From: a virus | IMG/VR virus record: IMGVR_UViG_3300045253_000092 | Coordinates: 1 to 44,599 of that record | Reading direction: 5' to 3' (one strand) | DNA: 44,599 nt | Shown here: positions 7,220 through 15,424 of the stretch, piece by piece | Position numbering within the stretch: the stretch's first letter is position 1 | Layout of the letters: every line of letters starts with the position of its first letter | Position numbers and translations under genes: made by a program | Notes under the pieces: model-generated | Database searches by the model: none | Told to the model about the DNA's origin: nothing | Seen by the model: only the letters and a program-made list of their open reading frames with translations

Positions 7220-7536
7220 TCCGTCCGATGGAGATGCCGGCTCGGCGGCCGGAGCGGTGGGTGATCCACTTCGTGCCCGCCGCTCCCAAGGCTTGCCAGG
7301 GCTGTGGCCGGCAGTCCATCTATCCCATCGTCAGCATGGCGAAGACCTTCGGTCCGGCAGACTCCTACGAGCAGGCGCTCGCCCGCGTCGAGCAGAAGCT
7401 CAAGGCCGATCCGGTGTGGGCCTCGACGTTCTTCCGCGCGATGGGGCACGGACGCTTCTATCCGGTCCGCATCGACGCCTACGTGGAAATGCCGGACTTC
7501 TCCGAGGTGGCCCACCGCATCGAGGTGGCCGGATGA
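7216..7536 (+). CDS. Hypothetical protein, 106 aa
   Basis: GTG overlaps the previous stop (GTGA). Product contains a CQGCGRQ knuckle at about residue 28 and a basic/aromatic middle (SYEQALARVEQKLKADPVWASTFFRAMGHG). A mixed alpha/beta fold is likely. No family recognised. Confidence 0.65.
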   Translation: MIRPMEMPARRPERWVIHFVPAAPKACQGCGRQSIYPIVSMAKTFGPADSYEQALARVEQKLKADPVWASTFFRAMGHGRFYPVRIDAYVEMPDFSEVAHRIEVAG

Positions 7537-8039
7537 AGGAAGATCAGCCGCCAGCGCCTCTAGCAACGCCGCTGAGCTTCTTTCTGAGTAAACCGGAGTT
7601 CCAGGCCACCTATGCGCTCGCCTTCGCTCTGGAGGCCAGCGGCGAGGGCGAGGAGAGCCCGAGCTTCGGCGAGTCTTTGAAGGCCGCCATCCGCCGCCTG
7701 CACCGCGCCGGCTACGACTACGTGGGCCTGCGGATCGACGATCACGGCGGCATCGTGCCGAAGGGCGGTATCATTGAGCCAAAGAACGAGCTGTACTTGC
7801 ACATGCTCTCCCTCGGCGTCTCTCCCGACTACCGCCACGCCTGTGACGCTCTCGTGGAGCTTCTTGACCGCCACCAGATCCACGAACCACGCCTGCGCGA
7901 CCTCGCCACCTGGGCGCGTGATCTGGTCTACCGGCAGGCCAAGGAAGCTCCGGAGCCGCCGGATGAGTTCAAGCAGCAGACCGTAGAGGCACTCAACGCC
8001 GTGGGCATCGCGGCACTCGGCGAGGGGAGGAGTCATTGA
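7533..8039 (+). CDS. Hypothetical protein, 168 aa
   Basis: ATG 7533 overlaps the previous stop; the frame is open much further upstream, but that part is a shadow of the previous gene. Product begins MKEDQPPAPLATPLSFFLSK, with helices (YALAFALEASGEG, SLKAAIRRLHRAGYDYVGL) and a C-terminal helical half (YRHACDALVELLDRHQ, ARDLVYRQAKEAPEP). No family recognised. Confidence 0.65.
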   Translation: MKEDQPPAPLATPLSFFLSKPEFQATYALAFALEASGEGEESPSFGESLKAAIRRLHRAGYDYVGLRIDDHGGIVPKGGIIEPKNELYLHMLSLGVSPDYRHACDALVELLDRHQIHEPRLRDLATWARDLVYRQAKEAPEPPDEFKQQTVEALNAVGIAALGEGRSH

Positions 8040-8236
8040 AGAAGCGCTACGTCACGTCCGAAGTGCCGCTCACCGAGGAGCAGATGACCGAGCTGCACAG
8101 CCTGCGCATGGAGACAGACATGCCGTTCGAGATGAAGCTCAACGAGCTGGCCGGCGGCGGCGAGCACAAGCCGGGCGATCTCGTCGTCTCCTGGCAGCGC
8201 AACCGCATTCTCGTCACCGAGGAGCGCGAAGAGTGA
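8036..8236 (+). CDS. Small hypothetical protein, 66 aa
   Basis: TTG start overlapping the previous stop, with an excellent GGGAGGAG ribosome site that settles this rare start. Product begins with Lys-Lys-Arg after the initiator, then PLTEEQMTELHSLRMETDMP and a beta-like end (KPGDLVVSWQRNRILVTEE). No family recognised. Confidence 0.65.
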   Translation: MKKRYVTSEVPLTEEQMTELHSLRMETDMPFEMKLNELAGGGEHKPGDLVVSWQRNRILVTEEREE

Positions 8237-8511
8237 CTGACACCGGAGAAGGCTTCTCCCTCGTCCCCCGCGGCTCCCGGCTACTCGTCAAGAAGGATGA
8301 GAGCGAGGAGAAGATCGGCGGCATCGTCATCCCCGCCGAGTACCGCGACCGGCCCACCAGCGGACGCGTCGTCGCCATCGGTCCGGAGCAATCCGAGTTC
8401 GCCGTGGGCCAGCGCGTCATCTTCGGCCAGTTCTCCGGCATGGACCTGGTGACGAAGGCCGGCACGCAGTACCTTTTGGACGCGGATGAGATCCTGGGGA
8501 GCCTGCCGTGA
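8233..8511 (+). CDS. GroES-like co-chaperonin (first copy), 92 aa
   Basis: Predicted lid for host GroEL, the role shown for T4 gp31 in capsid folding. The cpn10 fold is clear: LVPRGSRLLVKKDE strand, KIGGIVIPAEYRDRP (mobile-loop region, with the IGGIVIP motif at about residues 32-38), SGRVVAIGPEQ, a GQRVIFGQFSG segment and a closing YLLDADEILGSL. Length is close to the bacterial 95-100 residues. GTG start overlaps the previous stop. A second, more divergent copy lies 194 bases downstream. Confidence 0.9.
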   Translation: MTDTGEGFSLVPRGSRLLVKKDESEEKIGGIVIPAEYRDRPTSGRVVAIGPEQSEFAVGQRVIFGQFSGMDLVTKAGTQYLLDADEILGSLP

Positions 8512-8708
8512 TCTGCGGTCGGTGCGGAGCTGACAAGCACAAGCTGTGCTTCAGCGGCGACGGCCGCGGCGGCTTTCATCCGTGGTGCCGAGAGTGCGAG
8601 GGAAAGTTCCCCTCGGCCGCCCAGCGAGAGCGCGAGTCTGCACGCGCCGAGGCTCGCACTCGCCGTGCGCAGTGCCAAGACGCCTTCACCAACGGACGGC
8701 GCCGATGA
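8508..8708 (+). CDS. Small zinc-ribbon protein, 66 aa
   Basis: GTG overlaps the first GroES-like stop. Residues 3-31 show CGRCGADKHKLCF and HPWCRECEGKF, two CxxC knuckles about 20 residues apart. The rest is a highly charged helix rich in Arg/Glu/Ala. Resembles small phage zinc-finger proteins; a nucleic-acid role is likely but unproven. Placed between the two GroES-like genes. Confidence 0.7.
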   Translation: MICGRCGADKHKLCFSGDGRGGFHPWCRECEGKFPSAAQRERESARAEARTRRAQCQDAFTNGRRR

Positions 8709-9082
8709 TCCCGCTCGATGACTCCAAGCTGGCGAAGCCACGGCCCGGCGAGCTGTGGATCCAGCGGGACGAGAATCACATCCGCGCCGTGGGCATCGTC
8801 ATCCCCGATCACGTCAAGCGCGGCGTGGAGCATCCCATCTCCACCGTCTTTGCCGTGGGCGTAGGCGTGGAGGACTTCAAGCCCGGCGATCGCGTTCTCG
8901 TCCGTCCATCTGCTGGGCGCATCATCCGCTTCGGCGAACGCGGCGAGCTGGTGCTGCGCGTCATCAAGCCCTCGGCGGTGCTGGCAGACGTGCTCACCGA
9001 GGATCAGGTACGCATCAACATCGAGGAGCATCAGTTTCGCGGCTACTACGTGCCGCAGGAGCTTGTGGTGGAGGCGGAATGA
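8705..9082 (+). CDS. GroES-like protein (second, divergent copy), 125 aa
   Basis: ATG 8705 overlaps the previous stop; the upstream open frame is a shadow. Residues about 10-90 follow the cpn10 plan: KPRPGELWIQRDE strand, an AVGIVIPDHVKRGVEHP mobile-loop-like segment, STVFAVGVGVEDFKPGDRVLV and an LVLRVIKPSAVLADV end. A 30-residue C-terminal extension follows. More divergent than copy one, so it may have a special task or form mixed rings. Call rests on pattern and position. Confidence 0.7.
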   Translation: MIPLDDSKLAKPRPGELWIQRDENHIRAVGIVIPDHVKRGVEHPISTVFAVGVGVEDFKPGDRVLVRPSAGRIIRFGERGELVLRVIKPSAVLADVLTEDQVRINIEEHQFRGYYVPQELVVEAE

Positions 9083-9357
9083 GCCGCGAGTGGGCAGCCG
9101 TAACTGACAAGGGTGTGCAGATAGGGCCTCTGTGCGAGACGCCTACGAAAGCCCTCCAAGACGCTAAGGATTGGTTCGATAGCTATTGGCGCTTGAGTCC
9201 CGAAAAGAGAAGGCCGCAAGACAATCCGGGCGAGCCCGTCCTGCACCTCATTCCTATTTGGGAATGGGATGATAAGAGCCACTGGATGACCGCTCTCAAG
9301 GATCGCTGTGGTGGCATCAAGTACTTGGCCCCCCCCGGCGCTGGATCGGAGACTTAG
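9079..9357 (+). CDS. Hypothetical protein, 92 aa
   Basis: ATG overlaps the previous stop (ATGA). Begins MSREWAAVTDKGVQIGPLCET and contains LQDAKDWFDSYWRLSPEKRR and VLHLIPIWEWDD. Trp-rich (five Trp). Codon use has more A/T in third positions than its neighbours, which may mark a recent arrival. No family recognised. Confidence 0.6.
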   Translation: MSREWAAVTDKGVQIGPLCETPTKALQDAKDWFDSYWRLSPEKRRPQDNPGEPVLHLIPIWEWDDKSHWMTALKDRCGGIKYLAPPGAGSET

Positions 9358-10008
9358 GTGGCCTGGGGCGTCAGCGCCAACCAGCAGAAGTCGCGCTGGC
9401 AACATGCCTTCGGCCTAGAGGAGCCGCAGCTCGTCGCCGCCTTTGAGGCGCTCGACGCCGACTCCATTGCCCTCTTCCAGAGCGTCTCTGCGCGCATCGG
9501 CTACGTGAAGTTCCAAGAGTACCCGGTGGAGACGTACAAGCGCGTCGCCCGGCTTGCCCTCTTCGATCTCTTCTCCGACAGGCCCGACGACTTCAAGGCC
9601 GCGAAGATGAACATGAAGATCGAAGACGTGGCCGGCTGGCGCACGCATCCCATGTATCCGCTCATGGTGGACGAGGTGAAGGCCGCCATGAAGGGGGAGC
9701 TAGAGGATGCCCGCGCCACCGCCGAGGTGCTGCGCGAGGACGCCACGCGCGCGGCCAAGACCCTGCGCAACGCCTCCCGCTACTCCACCGGCAAGCGGGA
9801 CAAGCTCAACGCCGCGCGGGATCTCGTTGACAGGGCGGACCCCAAAGTGCAGAAGCGGGAAGAGAAGCACGTCCTGGCGCTGGACGAGGGCACCATCGCG
9901 CAGCTCCACGCCGCGCTCGGGACGCTGCGCACCGCGGGTCATCTGCCGAGCGGTGAGGCCAAGGCGCTGGAGGCGGGCGACACCATCGACGCCGAAGTGG
10001 TGCCGTAG
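9358..10008 (+). CDS. Probable terminase small subunit, 216 aa
   Basis: GTG directly after the previous TAG. Likely recognises phage DNA and feeds the large subunit. It lies one short gene upstream of the large terminase. The product has an N-terminal helical region (EEPQLVAAFEALDADSIALF, YKRVARLALFDLFSD), a long central coiled-coil (residues about 110-140) and KRDKLNAARDLVDRADPKVQ, reminiscent of small terminases. No clear helix-turn-helix seen, so the call leans on position. Confidence 0.6.
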   Translation: MAWGVSANQQKSRWQHAFGLEEPQLVAAFEALDADSIALFQSVSARIGYVKFQEYPVETYKRVARLALFDLFSDRPDDFKAAKMNMKIEDVAGWRTHPMYPLMVDEVKAAMKGELEDARATAEVLREDATRAAKTLRNASRYSTGKRDKLNAARDLVDRADPKVQKREEKHVLALDEGTIAQLHAALGTLRTAGHLPSGEAKALEAGDTIDAEVVP

Positions 10009-10178
10009 TGGCGAAGAAGTGCAAAGACAAGCGGTGTTACGAGATGAAAATGGCCGCCGAATTATTTGCCTTCGGAGACGGTCTGCGCGCGTACCCATGC
10101 CCGGAATGCAAGGGGTGGCACCTCACTTCCCAGCGCGTTGAACAGTCGGCATGGGTGAAGCGTGCCGTCCGTCCCTAG
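10008..10178 (+). CDS. Small zinc-ribbon protein with CPECKGWHLT motif, 56 aa
   Basis: GTG overlaps the previous stop (TAGTG); ends 17 bases inside the terminase gene. Residues 1-20 start VAKKCKDKRCYEMKMAAELF; the core YPCPECKGWHLTSQR is a well-known phage mini-protein motif (CPxCxxWHLT). The two Cys pairs (C5/C10, C31/C34) probably bind one zinc. These proteins are common beside packaging genes; role unknown. Confidence 0.75.
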   Translation: MAKKCKDKRCYEMKMAAELFAFGDGLRAYPCPECKGWHLTSQRVEQSAWVKRAVRP

Positions 10179-11892
10179 CCACACCGAGGACTTCCGGCAA
10201 GAGCTGCTGGCCCTCGGGCGTAGCAGCCTCTACCTTTTCGCCAAGGTCATCCTCGGGATGGCCGACCTTACCGAGAGCCTGCACCTTGATCTGTGCTCGT
10301 TCTTAGAGGGAAGGAAGGGGCCGTGGCGCCGAGCCCTGGTCTGCGCGTTTCGCGGATCCTTGAAGTCCTCGCTCTGCACCATCGCTTATCCACTTTGGCG
10401 CGGGCTCTACATCCCCGGATACTCGACAAAGCTGATCGAGGGATCTGAAGACCTGGCGAGATCCAACCATTTTCGCAGTCACTACTACGACCGCTTCACC
10501 ACGGGCGACAAGGCGCAGTTCCTCTACTGGCTCTACTCGCATCGCATCCCCGACGACTTCCAGGGCTGGAGCGTCCATCAGATTCAGTTCAAGTCTCCCG
10601 TATCGGGGTCGCCATCGGTGTCTTACGCCGGCCTGGAGAGCAAACTAGAGGGTTACCACGGCGATCTGATCGTGCCAGACGATCTAGAGGGCGCTGATGC
10701 GCAGAACAGCGAAGCCCGCAACGATGCCGCCTGGAGGAAAGTGGCGCAGGCCACTCCACTGCTGCGCGACCCCCGCACGGGCCAGATTCTCGTCGTCGGC
10801 ACGCCGTGGGGTCCGTCGCCTCTCGTCTGGAAGATCCGCCGGTTCGACAAGGACGACGGCGGTAGCGGCACGCTGGACAACAAGAAGCGGGACACTTGGA
10901 AGGTCTGGTGGAAGCCCATCATTGGCGAGGACGGCAAGAGCGTCTGGCCGGAGCGCTTCCCCGACTCCGTGCTGCCCTCCCTCCAGATGGACCGGGCCAC
11001 CTGGCAGACGCAGTACCTCCTAGAAGAGCGGGCCGAGTCCACTACCGTCTTTGACATGGCGACCGTGGAGGCGGGCTTCTGGAAGTGGCGCGTGCCGGGC
11101 CAGCTCCTCGGCTATCCGGCCTACGAAGTGGACGAGGAGAACAACGACTTCAAGCGGGACAAAAAGGGCCGGCTCAAGCTCGCTATCAAGAAGGCCGATC
11201 CCCGCTACCTCCGCTACTACATCCACGGCGATCCCAAGCACAAGAGCGGGCAGAAGAAGCACGCGGTGGACGACCGGCCCGCCCGAGCGGCCATCGTCGT
11301 GGTAGGCGTTTCCGAGGACTCGCACGCCTTCGTCATGGAGGAGTGGTGCTCTCCTACTGCCGGCCTGGAGGAGTTCGCGGACAAGTTCTTTCACTTCTAC
11401 CGCCTCTACGCTCCCTATCGGGCCACGATGGAGCCCACCGGAGCGCAGAATTGGTTCTGGGCCTACGCCCGCGAGCTGGAGCGGGGGAAGTACCGGAACC
11501 TCCAGAGCCTCGGCCGCTGGGGCGCTCCGTCGCGCCGGTTGCCGAAGCTCACCTCGGTGCTGCTCGAATCCACCAAGAGCACGAAGAATAAGGAGGGCTG
11601 GATCATCGAGCAGCTCTCCTCGTGGTTCGACCTCGGCTTGCTCCACATCAGCGCCGACAAGCAGAACATTCGCAGCGAGTTAGCCGCGTTTCCCTCGCTC
11701 TCCACGCCGGTGGACTTGCTCGACGCCCTGTCCCACGGACCGCCGCTGTGGCAGCCGCCGGCCTCCACCGAGCTGACCATGACGCTCCAGCGCCGGCAGC
11801 AACTCGTCGCCATGCAGGCTGAGAAATACACCGGATACAGAAACCCCTGGGCGTCCGAGCCCGAGACGGGAGAATTCGACACCCCCAACTGA
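10162..11892 (+). CDS. terL: Terminase large subunit, 576 aa
   Basis: Motor and nuclease that packages DNA. ATPase part: Walker-A-like AFRGSLKSS (residues 62-70, a deviant P-loop as in many podovirus terminases), Walker B LIVPDDLE (170-177), coupling motif VVGTPWGP (212-219). RNase-H-type nuclease part: an Asp in YYIHGDPKHK (354-362), then a strand-rich core (RAAIVVVGVSEDSHAFVMEE) and TMEPTGAQNW (423-432). GTG start, overlapping the zinc-ribbon gene by 17 bases. Normal size. Followed by a promoter, so the head genes can be expressed separately. Confidence 0.95.
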   Translation: MPSVPSHTEDFRQELLALGRSSLYLFAKVILGMADLTESLHLDLCSFLEGRKGPWRRALVCAFRGSLKSSLCTIAYPLWRGLYIPGYSTKLIEGSEDLARSNHFRSHYYDRFTTGDKAQFLYWLYSHRIPDDFQGWSVHQIQFKSPVSGSPSVSYAGLESKLEGYHGDLIVPDDLEGADAQNSEARNDAAWRKVAQATPLLRDPRTGQILVVGTPWGPSPLVWKIRRFDKDDGGSGTLDNKKRDTWKVWWKPIIGEDGKSVWPERFPDSVLPSLQMDRATWQTQYLLEERAESTTVFDMATVEAGFWKWRVPGQLLGYPAYEVDEENNDFKRDKKGRLKLAIKKADPRYLRYYIHGDPKHKSGQKKHAVDDRPARAAIVVVGVSEDSHAFVMEEWCSPTAGLEEFADKFFHFYRLYAPYRATMEPTGAQNWFWAYARELERGKYRNLQSLGRWGAPSRRLPKLTSVLLESTKSTKNKEGWIIEQLSSWFDLGLLHISADKQNIRSELAAFPSLSTPVDLLDALSHGPPLWQPPASTELTMTLQRRQQLVAMQAEKYTGYRNPWASEPETGEFDTPN

Positions 11893-11908
11893 TGGTGTAG
11901 GAGACTTC

Positions 11909-11918
11909 GGTATATACC
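11909..11918. promoter_or_regulatory. Putative operator, copy 4 (GGTATATACC, perfect palindrome)
   Basis: The only perfectly symmetrical copy. It lies just upstream of the -35 of the head-gene promoter, a position that suits an activator or a looping repressor. Confidence 0.5.
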
Positions 11919-11923
11919 ATCCA

Positions 11924-11952
11924 TTGACACTCCAGCGGTCGGGGGCTACGCT
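11924..11952 (+). promoter_or_regulatory. Promoter of the head-gene block
   Basis: TTGACA (11924-11929), exactly 17 bp, TACGCT (11947-11952). Predicted start near 11959, downstream of the terminase stop. This leaves about 20 bases before a possible CTG start of the portal at 11979. Confidence 0.75.
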
Positions 11953-12047
11953 CCTAGCCGACCCGGAGCGTCAAGAAGCTGGCGAAACCCACTCCCGAAC
12001 AGCTTCAGACGGCGGCTGATCTTGCGCAGGCTGCCTCGCCTGAGGCG

Positions 12048-14132
12048 TTGTCCGCTATCTTCGGTCCCTCCAGTATCCCCACCCAAGAGCCCGTAGAAGA
12101 CGATCCTTCCTCAGTAGATCCGGGGGCGCTCGTCGGCAATCCCGATGGCTCCCTGGATCTGTCCGAGGAAGCGCTGGAGGATCTCACCCGCCAGCTCATG
12201 GATACCCTGCGTGCCCACGACGCGGCCATGAAGAGCCGCTGGGACCGCGAGGAGGAGATCGAGCGGGCCTACGCGATGATCCCGGATAGTAACCGGGGCG
12301 GCCTGGTGCCCGACGCGGCGCGGATGGTGTCCTCGATCACGCAGGCGTTCGTGGATCAGGCTTCGGCGCGTATCTCACGCGGCATCATGGAAGTGAAGCC
12401 GCTGATGAAGGTGGATCCCATCGTCTCGGCCGGGCAGGAAGGCCAGATAGCCGTAGACCTCGCCAAGAGCGCGGAGCAGTTCTACCAGTCCTACGTCATG
12501 GACGACCTGGACTTTGAGACGCTGCTGCCCATCGCCGTCAAGCGCTGCGTGAAGCTTGGCACCGCCGTAGTCCGGGCCATGTGGAAGACGAAGCGGCGGG
12601 CGTTCTGGACCGGCGGCACGCGTAAGGTCAAGGAAGTGGGCTACTTGGACGTGCAGATGCCGGAGAACCACAACGTGGTCTGCTGGCCGCTCAATGTCAT
12701 AGACGCCCAGGATGCGGTCATGTTCGGGCACCGCAACCATCTGACCGAGGGCGAGTTCCTGACCATCGCCGCCGGTCTCAACGTCCCCGCCGATCAGGTG
12801 GAGCAGATTCTCGCCGAGCACACGCCCGACGAGCGGGCGAAGAATCTGCTCAAGAATCAGGATATCAAGGTGTCTCGGGACGACGTTGCGGCGCACATCA
12901 CGCTCACCGAGCTGTGGTGTGACTACGCCCTCGGCGACGAGACGGAGCCCACGAAGTTCTGCGTGGTGCTCCACGAAGACACCGAACAGATTCTTTGGGT
13001 GGGCTACAACCGCCTCCGCTCGCAGAAGCATCCCTACTTCCCCATCCACTACCAGCGGGTAGACGGGAGCTTCTGGAGCAAGGGCGTCGGCCATGAGCTG
13101 CTGTACGTCCACGCCGCGGACTCCGCTTTCCGGAATCTGGAGATGGACAACCTGCGGGCCACGGCCGCGTGGGTCATGCTCTTCAAGGCCGGCAGCATGG
13201 CCGAGTCCCTGTCGGATCGCGTCTCGCCGGGCCAGCGGATCATCACCGAGAGCCCCGACGAGGACTTCGCCACCAAGCAGCTCGGCGGCGATCTGACGAT
13301 GCTCCAGGAGGCCAAGCAGGCCAACTACCAAGACGGCGTGCAGGTCACGGGGCTAGCCTCGGTGCTGATGGGCATGGGCGACCCGGCCATGAAGTCCGGC
13401 GCCTCGGCTACCGCCGTCGTCTCCCTCATCGAACAGGCCGGCAAGAAGTTCGGCGACGTGGACGCCACCGTGCGGGACGGACTGGAGGAGCTGTACATCC
13501 ACATCATGGAGACGGTGGCTCAGTTCGCTCCGGACGGCCTGTACTACACCTTCCTTGAGACAGCGGACGCTGCGCGCGTGCGCCTGCTCCGTTTCCTGCC
13601 GCCACAGGGCGATATCGCGCGAGTCTTCAAGATTCACGCGCAGGCCCCCTCGGCGGCGATGAACAAGGAGAGCTTCAAGGAGCGTCTGCTCGCCCTCTAC
13701 CAGCTCACCACGGCCCACATCAACCTCTACATGCCTCTCGCCATGCAGACGCTCCAGCAGAGCAATCCGGCTGAGATTCCGCGGCTCCAGTTCCAAGTCT
13801 GCCAGTTGCTCCAGAGCCTCTACGATCAGGTGATCGAGGCGCATGAGGTGCCCGGCGTCATCAACAACGCTCCCGACGTGGGCCAACAGGAGCCGTGGGA
13901 CCAGATTCTCAACCAGGCGCAGCAGCAAGTGCAGATGCTCCAGGGCCAGATGCAGCAGATGCAGCAGCAGCTCCAGCAGGCCCAGGCGCAGGGCACCGCT
14001 GCCAATCCCACCGTCATTCAGCCGGCCAATCCGCAGGGTAACGCGCCGCAGCAGGGTCCGACCGCTCCGCCGCCGCCGCAGGGCCAGCCGTGGCCTCCGC
14101 AGGTGCCGCAGCAGCAGGGGATGATGCAGTGA
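12048..14132 (+). CDS. Portal protein, about 694 aa (may start upstream at 11979)
   Basis: Forms the twelve-fold ring through which DNA enters and leaves. Large podovirus-type portal: N-terminal acidic stretch, EEEIERAYAMIPDSNRGGLVP, a long mixed core with WSKGVGHELLYVHAADSAFRNLEMDN, and a C-terminal Gln/Pro-rich tail (residues about 620-694, QMQQMQQQLQQAQAQG). The TTG at 12048 is the first usual start codon. However, the frame is open and looks protein-coding back to 11979 (reading LAKPTPEQLQTAADLAQ), where a CTG lies ten bases after GGAG and 20 bases after the predicted transcript start. Family call rests on size, position after the terminase and overall pattern. Confidence 0.85.
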   Translation: MSAIFGPSSIPTQEPVEDDPSSVDPGALVGNPDGSLDLSEEALEDLTRQLMDTLRAHDAAMKSRWDREEEIERAYAMIPDSNRGGLVPDAARMVSSITQAFVDQASARISRGIMEVKPLMKVDPIVSAGQEGQIAVDLAKSAEQFYQSYVMDDLDFETLLPIAVKRCVKLGTAVVRAMWKTKRRAFWTGGTRKVKEVGYLDVQMPENHNVVCWPLNVIDAQDAVMFGHRNHLTEGEFLTIAAGLNVPADQVEQILAEHTPDERAKNLLKNQDIKVSRDDVAAHITLTELWCDYALGDETEPTKFCVVLHEDTEQILWVGYNRLRSQKHPYFPIHYQRVDGSFWSKGVGHELLYVHAADSAFRNLEMDNLRATAAWVMLFKAGSMAESLSDRVSPGQRIITESPDEDFATKQLGGDLTMLQEAKQANYQDGVQVTGLASVLMGMGDPAMKSGASATAVVSLIEQAGKKFGDVDATVRDGLEELYIHIMETVAQFAPDGLYYTFLETADAARVRLLRFLPPQGDIARVFKIHAQAPSAAMNKESFKERLLALYQLTTAHINLYMPLAMQTLQQSNPAEIPRLQFQVCQLLQSLYDQVIEAHEVPGVINNAPDVGQQEPWDQILNQAQQQVQMLQGQMQQMQQQLQQAQAQGTAANPTVIQPANPQGNAPQQGPTAPPPPQGQPWPPQVPQQQGMMQ

Positions 14133-14296
14133 GGGGCACGTTCCAACTGTGGCGCAAGCGCGTCGTGAGGATGAACTGGAATCGCCGCCGCCTTCGCTCG
14201 CGAGGATTTCGTCCGGACTGGCGGATGGCGTACTCGCGGGACAAAAACCTGATCCTGCACCGCCTGGTGTGGGTGAGCCGAGGAGAGCGTATCTAG
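14129..14296 (+). CDS. Very basic small protein, 55 aa
   Basis: GTG overlaps the portal stop (GTGA). Product reads VRGTFQLWRKRVVRMNWNRR at the start and contains RSRGFRPDWRMAYSRDKNLI; about a quarter of residues are Arg or Lys. No Cys. Likely nucleic-acid or capsid-interior binding, but no family recognised. An internal ATG at 14171 is an alternative start. Confidence 0.55.
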   Translation: MRGTFQLWRKRVVRMNWNRRRLRSRGFRPDWRMAYSRDKNLILHRLVWVSRGERI

Positions 14297-14590
14297 ATGC
14301 CGTTTTGGGGCGAACTCGGCGGCCATCCCGGCTGGCAGTGGCTCTTCAAGGCGCCGGACTCTCCCGTGGTGAAGCGGATCGCCGAGTGCCATTCGCTCCT
14401 AGCCAACGAGCGGATCAACGAGCCCAGCAAGATCGCTTACCTCCGCGGCGTTCTCGCCACGCTCATGTGGCTGGAGCGACTGCCGACGTTGATGTACGCC
14501 GAGGAAAACAAGCTCACCGAGGAGCAGCAGCAGGCGGTAGACCGTCACGATACGCGCCGCAAGCTGGCGTGGCTGCCGAGGGTGTTTTGA
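14297..14590 (+). CDS. Hypothetical protein, 97 aa, head region
   Basis: ATG follows the previous TAG directly, with GAGGAGAG upstream. Product (MPFWGELGGHPGWQWLFKAPDS...) has a helical middle (VVKRIAECHSLLANERIN, YLRGVLATLMWLERLPTLM) and a charged C-terminus. No family recognised. Position between portal and scaffold suggests a minor head role. Confidence 0.65.
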   Translation: MPFWGELGGHPGWQWLFKAPDSPVVKRIAECHSLLANERINEPSKIAYLRGVLATLMWLERLPTLMYAEENKLTEEQQQAVDRHDTRRKLAWLPRVF

Positions 14591-14629
14591 CCGTCACTTC
14601 CCCGCTAGCCGGGCCGTGACACGGAGGAC

Positions 14630-15424
14630 ATGATGCCTGACGAGACAGTGTATCCAGACCCCAACGAGACGACGAGCGAAGCTCCCCAGCAGCCGGATCC
14701 GCGGGAAGTGGCCGCAGCGGCTTGGCAGAAGACCGAGGCCCTGGAGCAACGACTCAACCAGACGCAGCAGTGGGGCCATCAGAACGCCTCGCGGGTGCAG
14801 CACCTCGAAAGCGTCCTCGGCCAGTACGAGCAGCAGCGCCAATACGAGCAGCAGCGCTACCAGCAGGCCCGCGCACTGCCGCCGCCGCAGTACCCGGATC
14901 CCGAGGAGTACATCAACACTCCCGAGAAGATCCAGCAGGCGATCCAGGCCACTGGCGGCTTCGTCATGGCAAACGCCCTGGCGCAGATCGCTCCCCTCGC
15001 TCAGCGCATGGCCGCCTACGAGCAGCAGATGCAGCCCATCGTGCAGCAGGCCGCTCGTAGCGCCTTCGGCCAGGCCCGCGCCGCGCTCGCTCAGAGCGGC
15101 GTGGACGAACAGACCTTCGATGAGCTGGCCCCGCAAGTGTGGGAGCAGCTCAAGCGCACCCCGGCCCTCGCCGCTGATCCGCTGTCCGTGGCGCAGGCTA
15201 CGGTGGCCATCGGCGTGCAACAGGGCCGCCGCTTCAACGCTACCGGAAACAACGAAGCCCCTCCCCCCTCCATCGGCGTAGGCGGCGCGGGCAGTAACGC
15301 TCGGCGTTACGGCAAGCCCCAGGCCAGTCCCTACGTCCGCGAGGTGGAGAAACTGCTCGGCGTCCGCTTGAATGACAAGAGCAAAGCCGAGATGAATCAG
15401 ACCGTGCAGAGGTACAAAGGCTAA
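14630..15424 (+). CDS. Probable scaffolding protein, 264 aa
   Basis: Internal assembly guide for the procapsid, inferred from position just before the capsid genes and from composition: acidic start, Gln-rich coiled-coil (LEQRLNQTQQWG, YEQQRQYEQQRYQQ), an Ala-rich helical middle (residues about 105-190), and a basic C-terminal helix (EVEKLLGVRLNDKSKAEMNQ) such as scaffolds use to bind capsid protein. ATG-ATG start with GGAGG upstream. No sequence family recognised; typical scaffold length. Confidence 0.7.
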   Translation: MMPDETVYPDPNETTSEAPQQPDPREVAAAAWQKTEALEQRLNQTQQWGHQNASRVQHLESVLGQYEQQRQYEQQRYQQARALPPPQYPDPEEYINTPEKIQQAIQATGGFVMANALAQIAPLAQRMAAYEQQMQPIVQQAARSAFGQARAALAQSGVDEQTFDELAPQVWEQLKRTPALAADPLSVAQATVAIGVQQGRRFNATGNNEAPPPSIGVGGAGSNARRYGKPQASPYVREVEKLLGVRLNDKSKAEMNQTVQRYKG

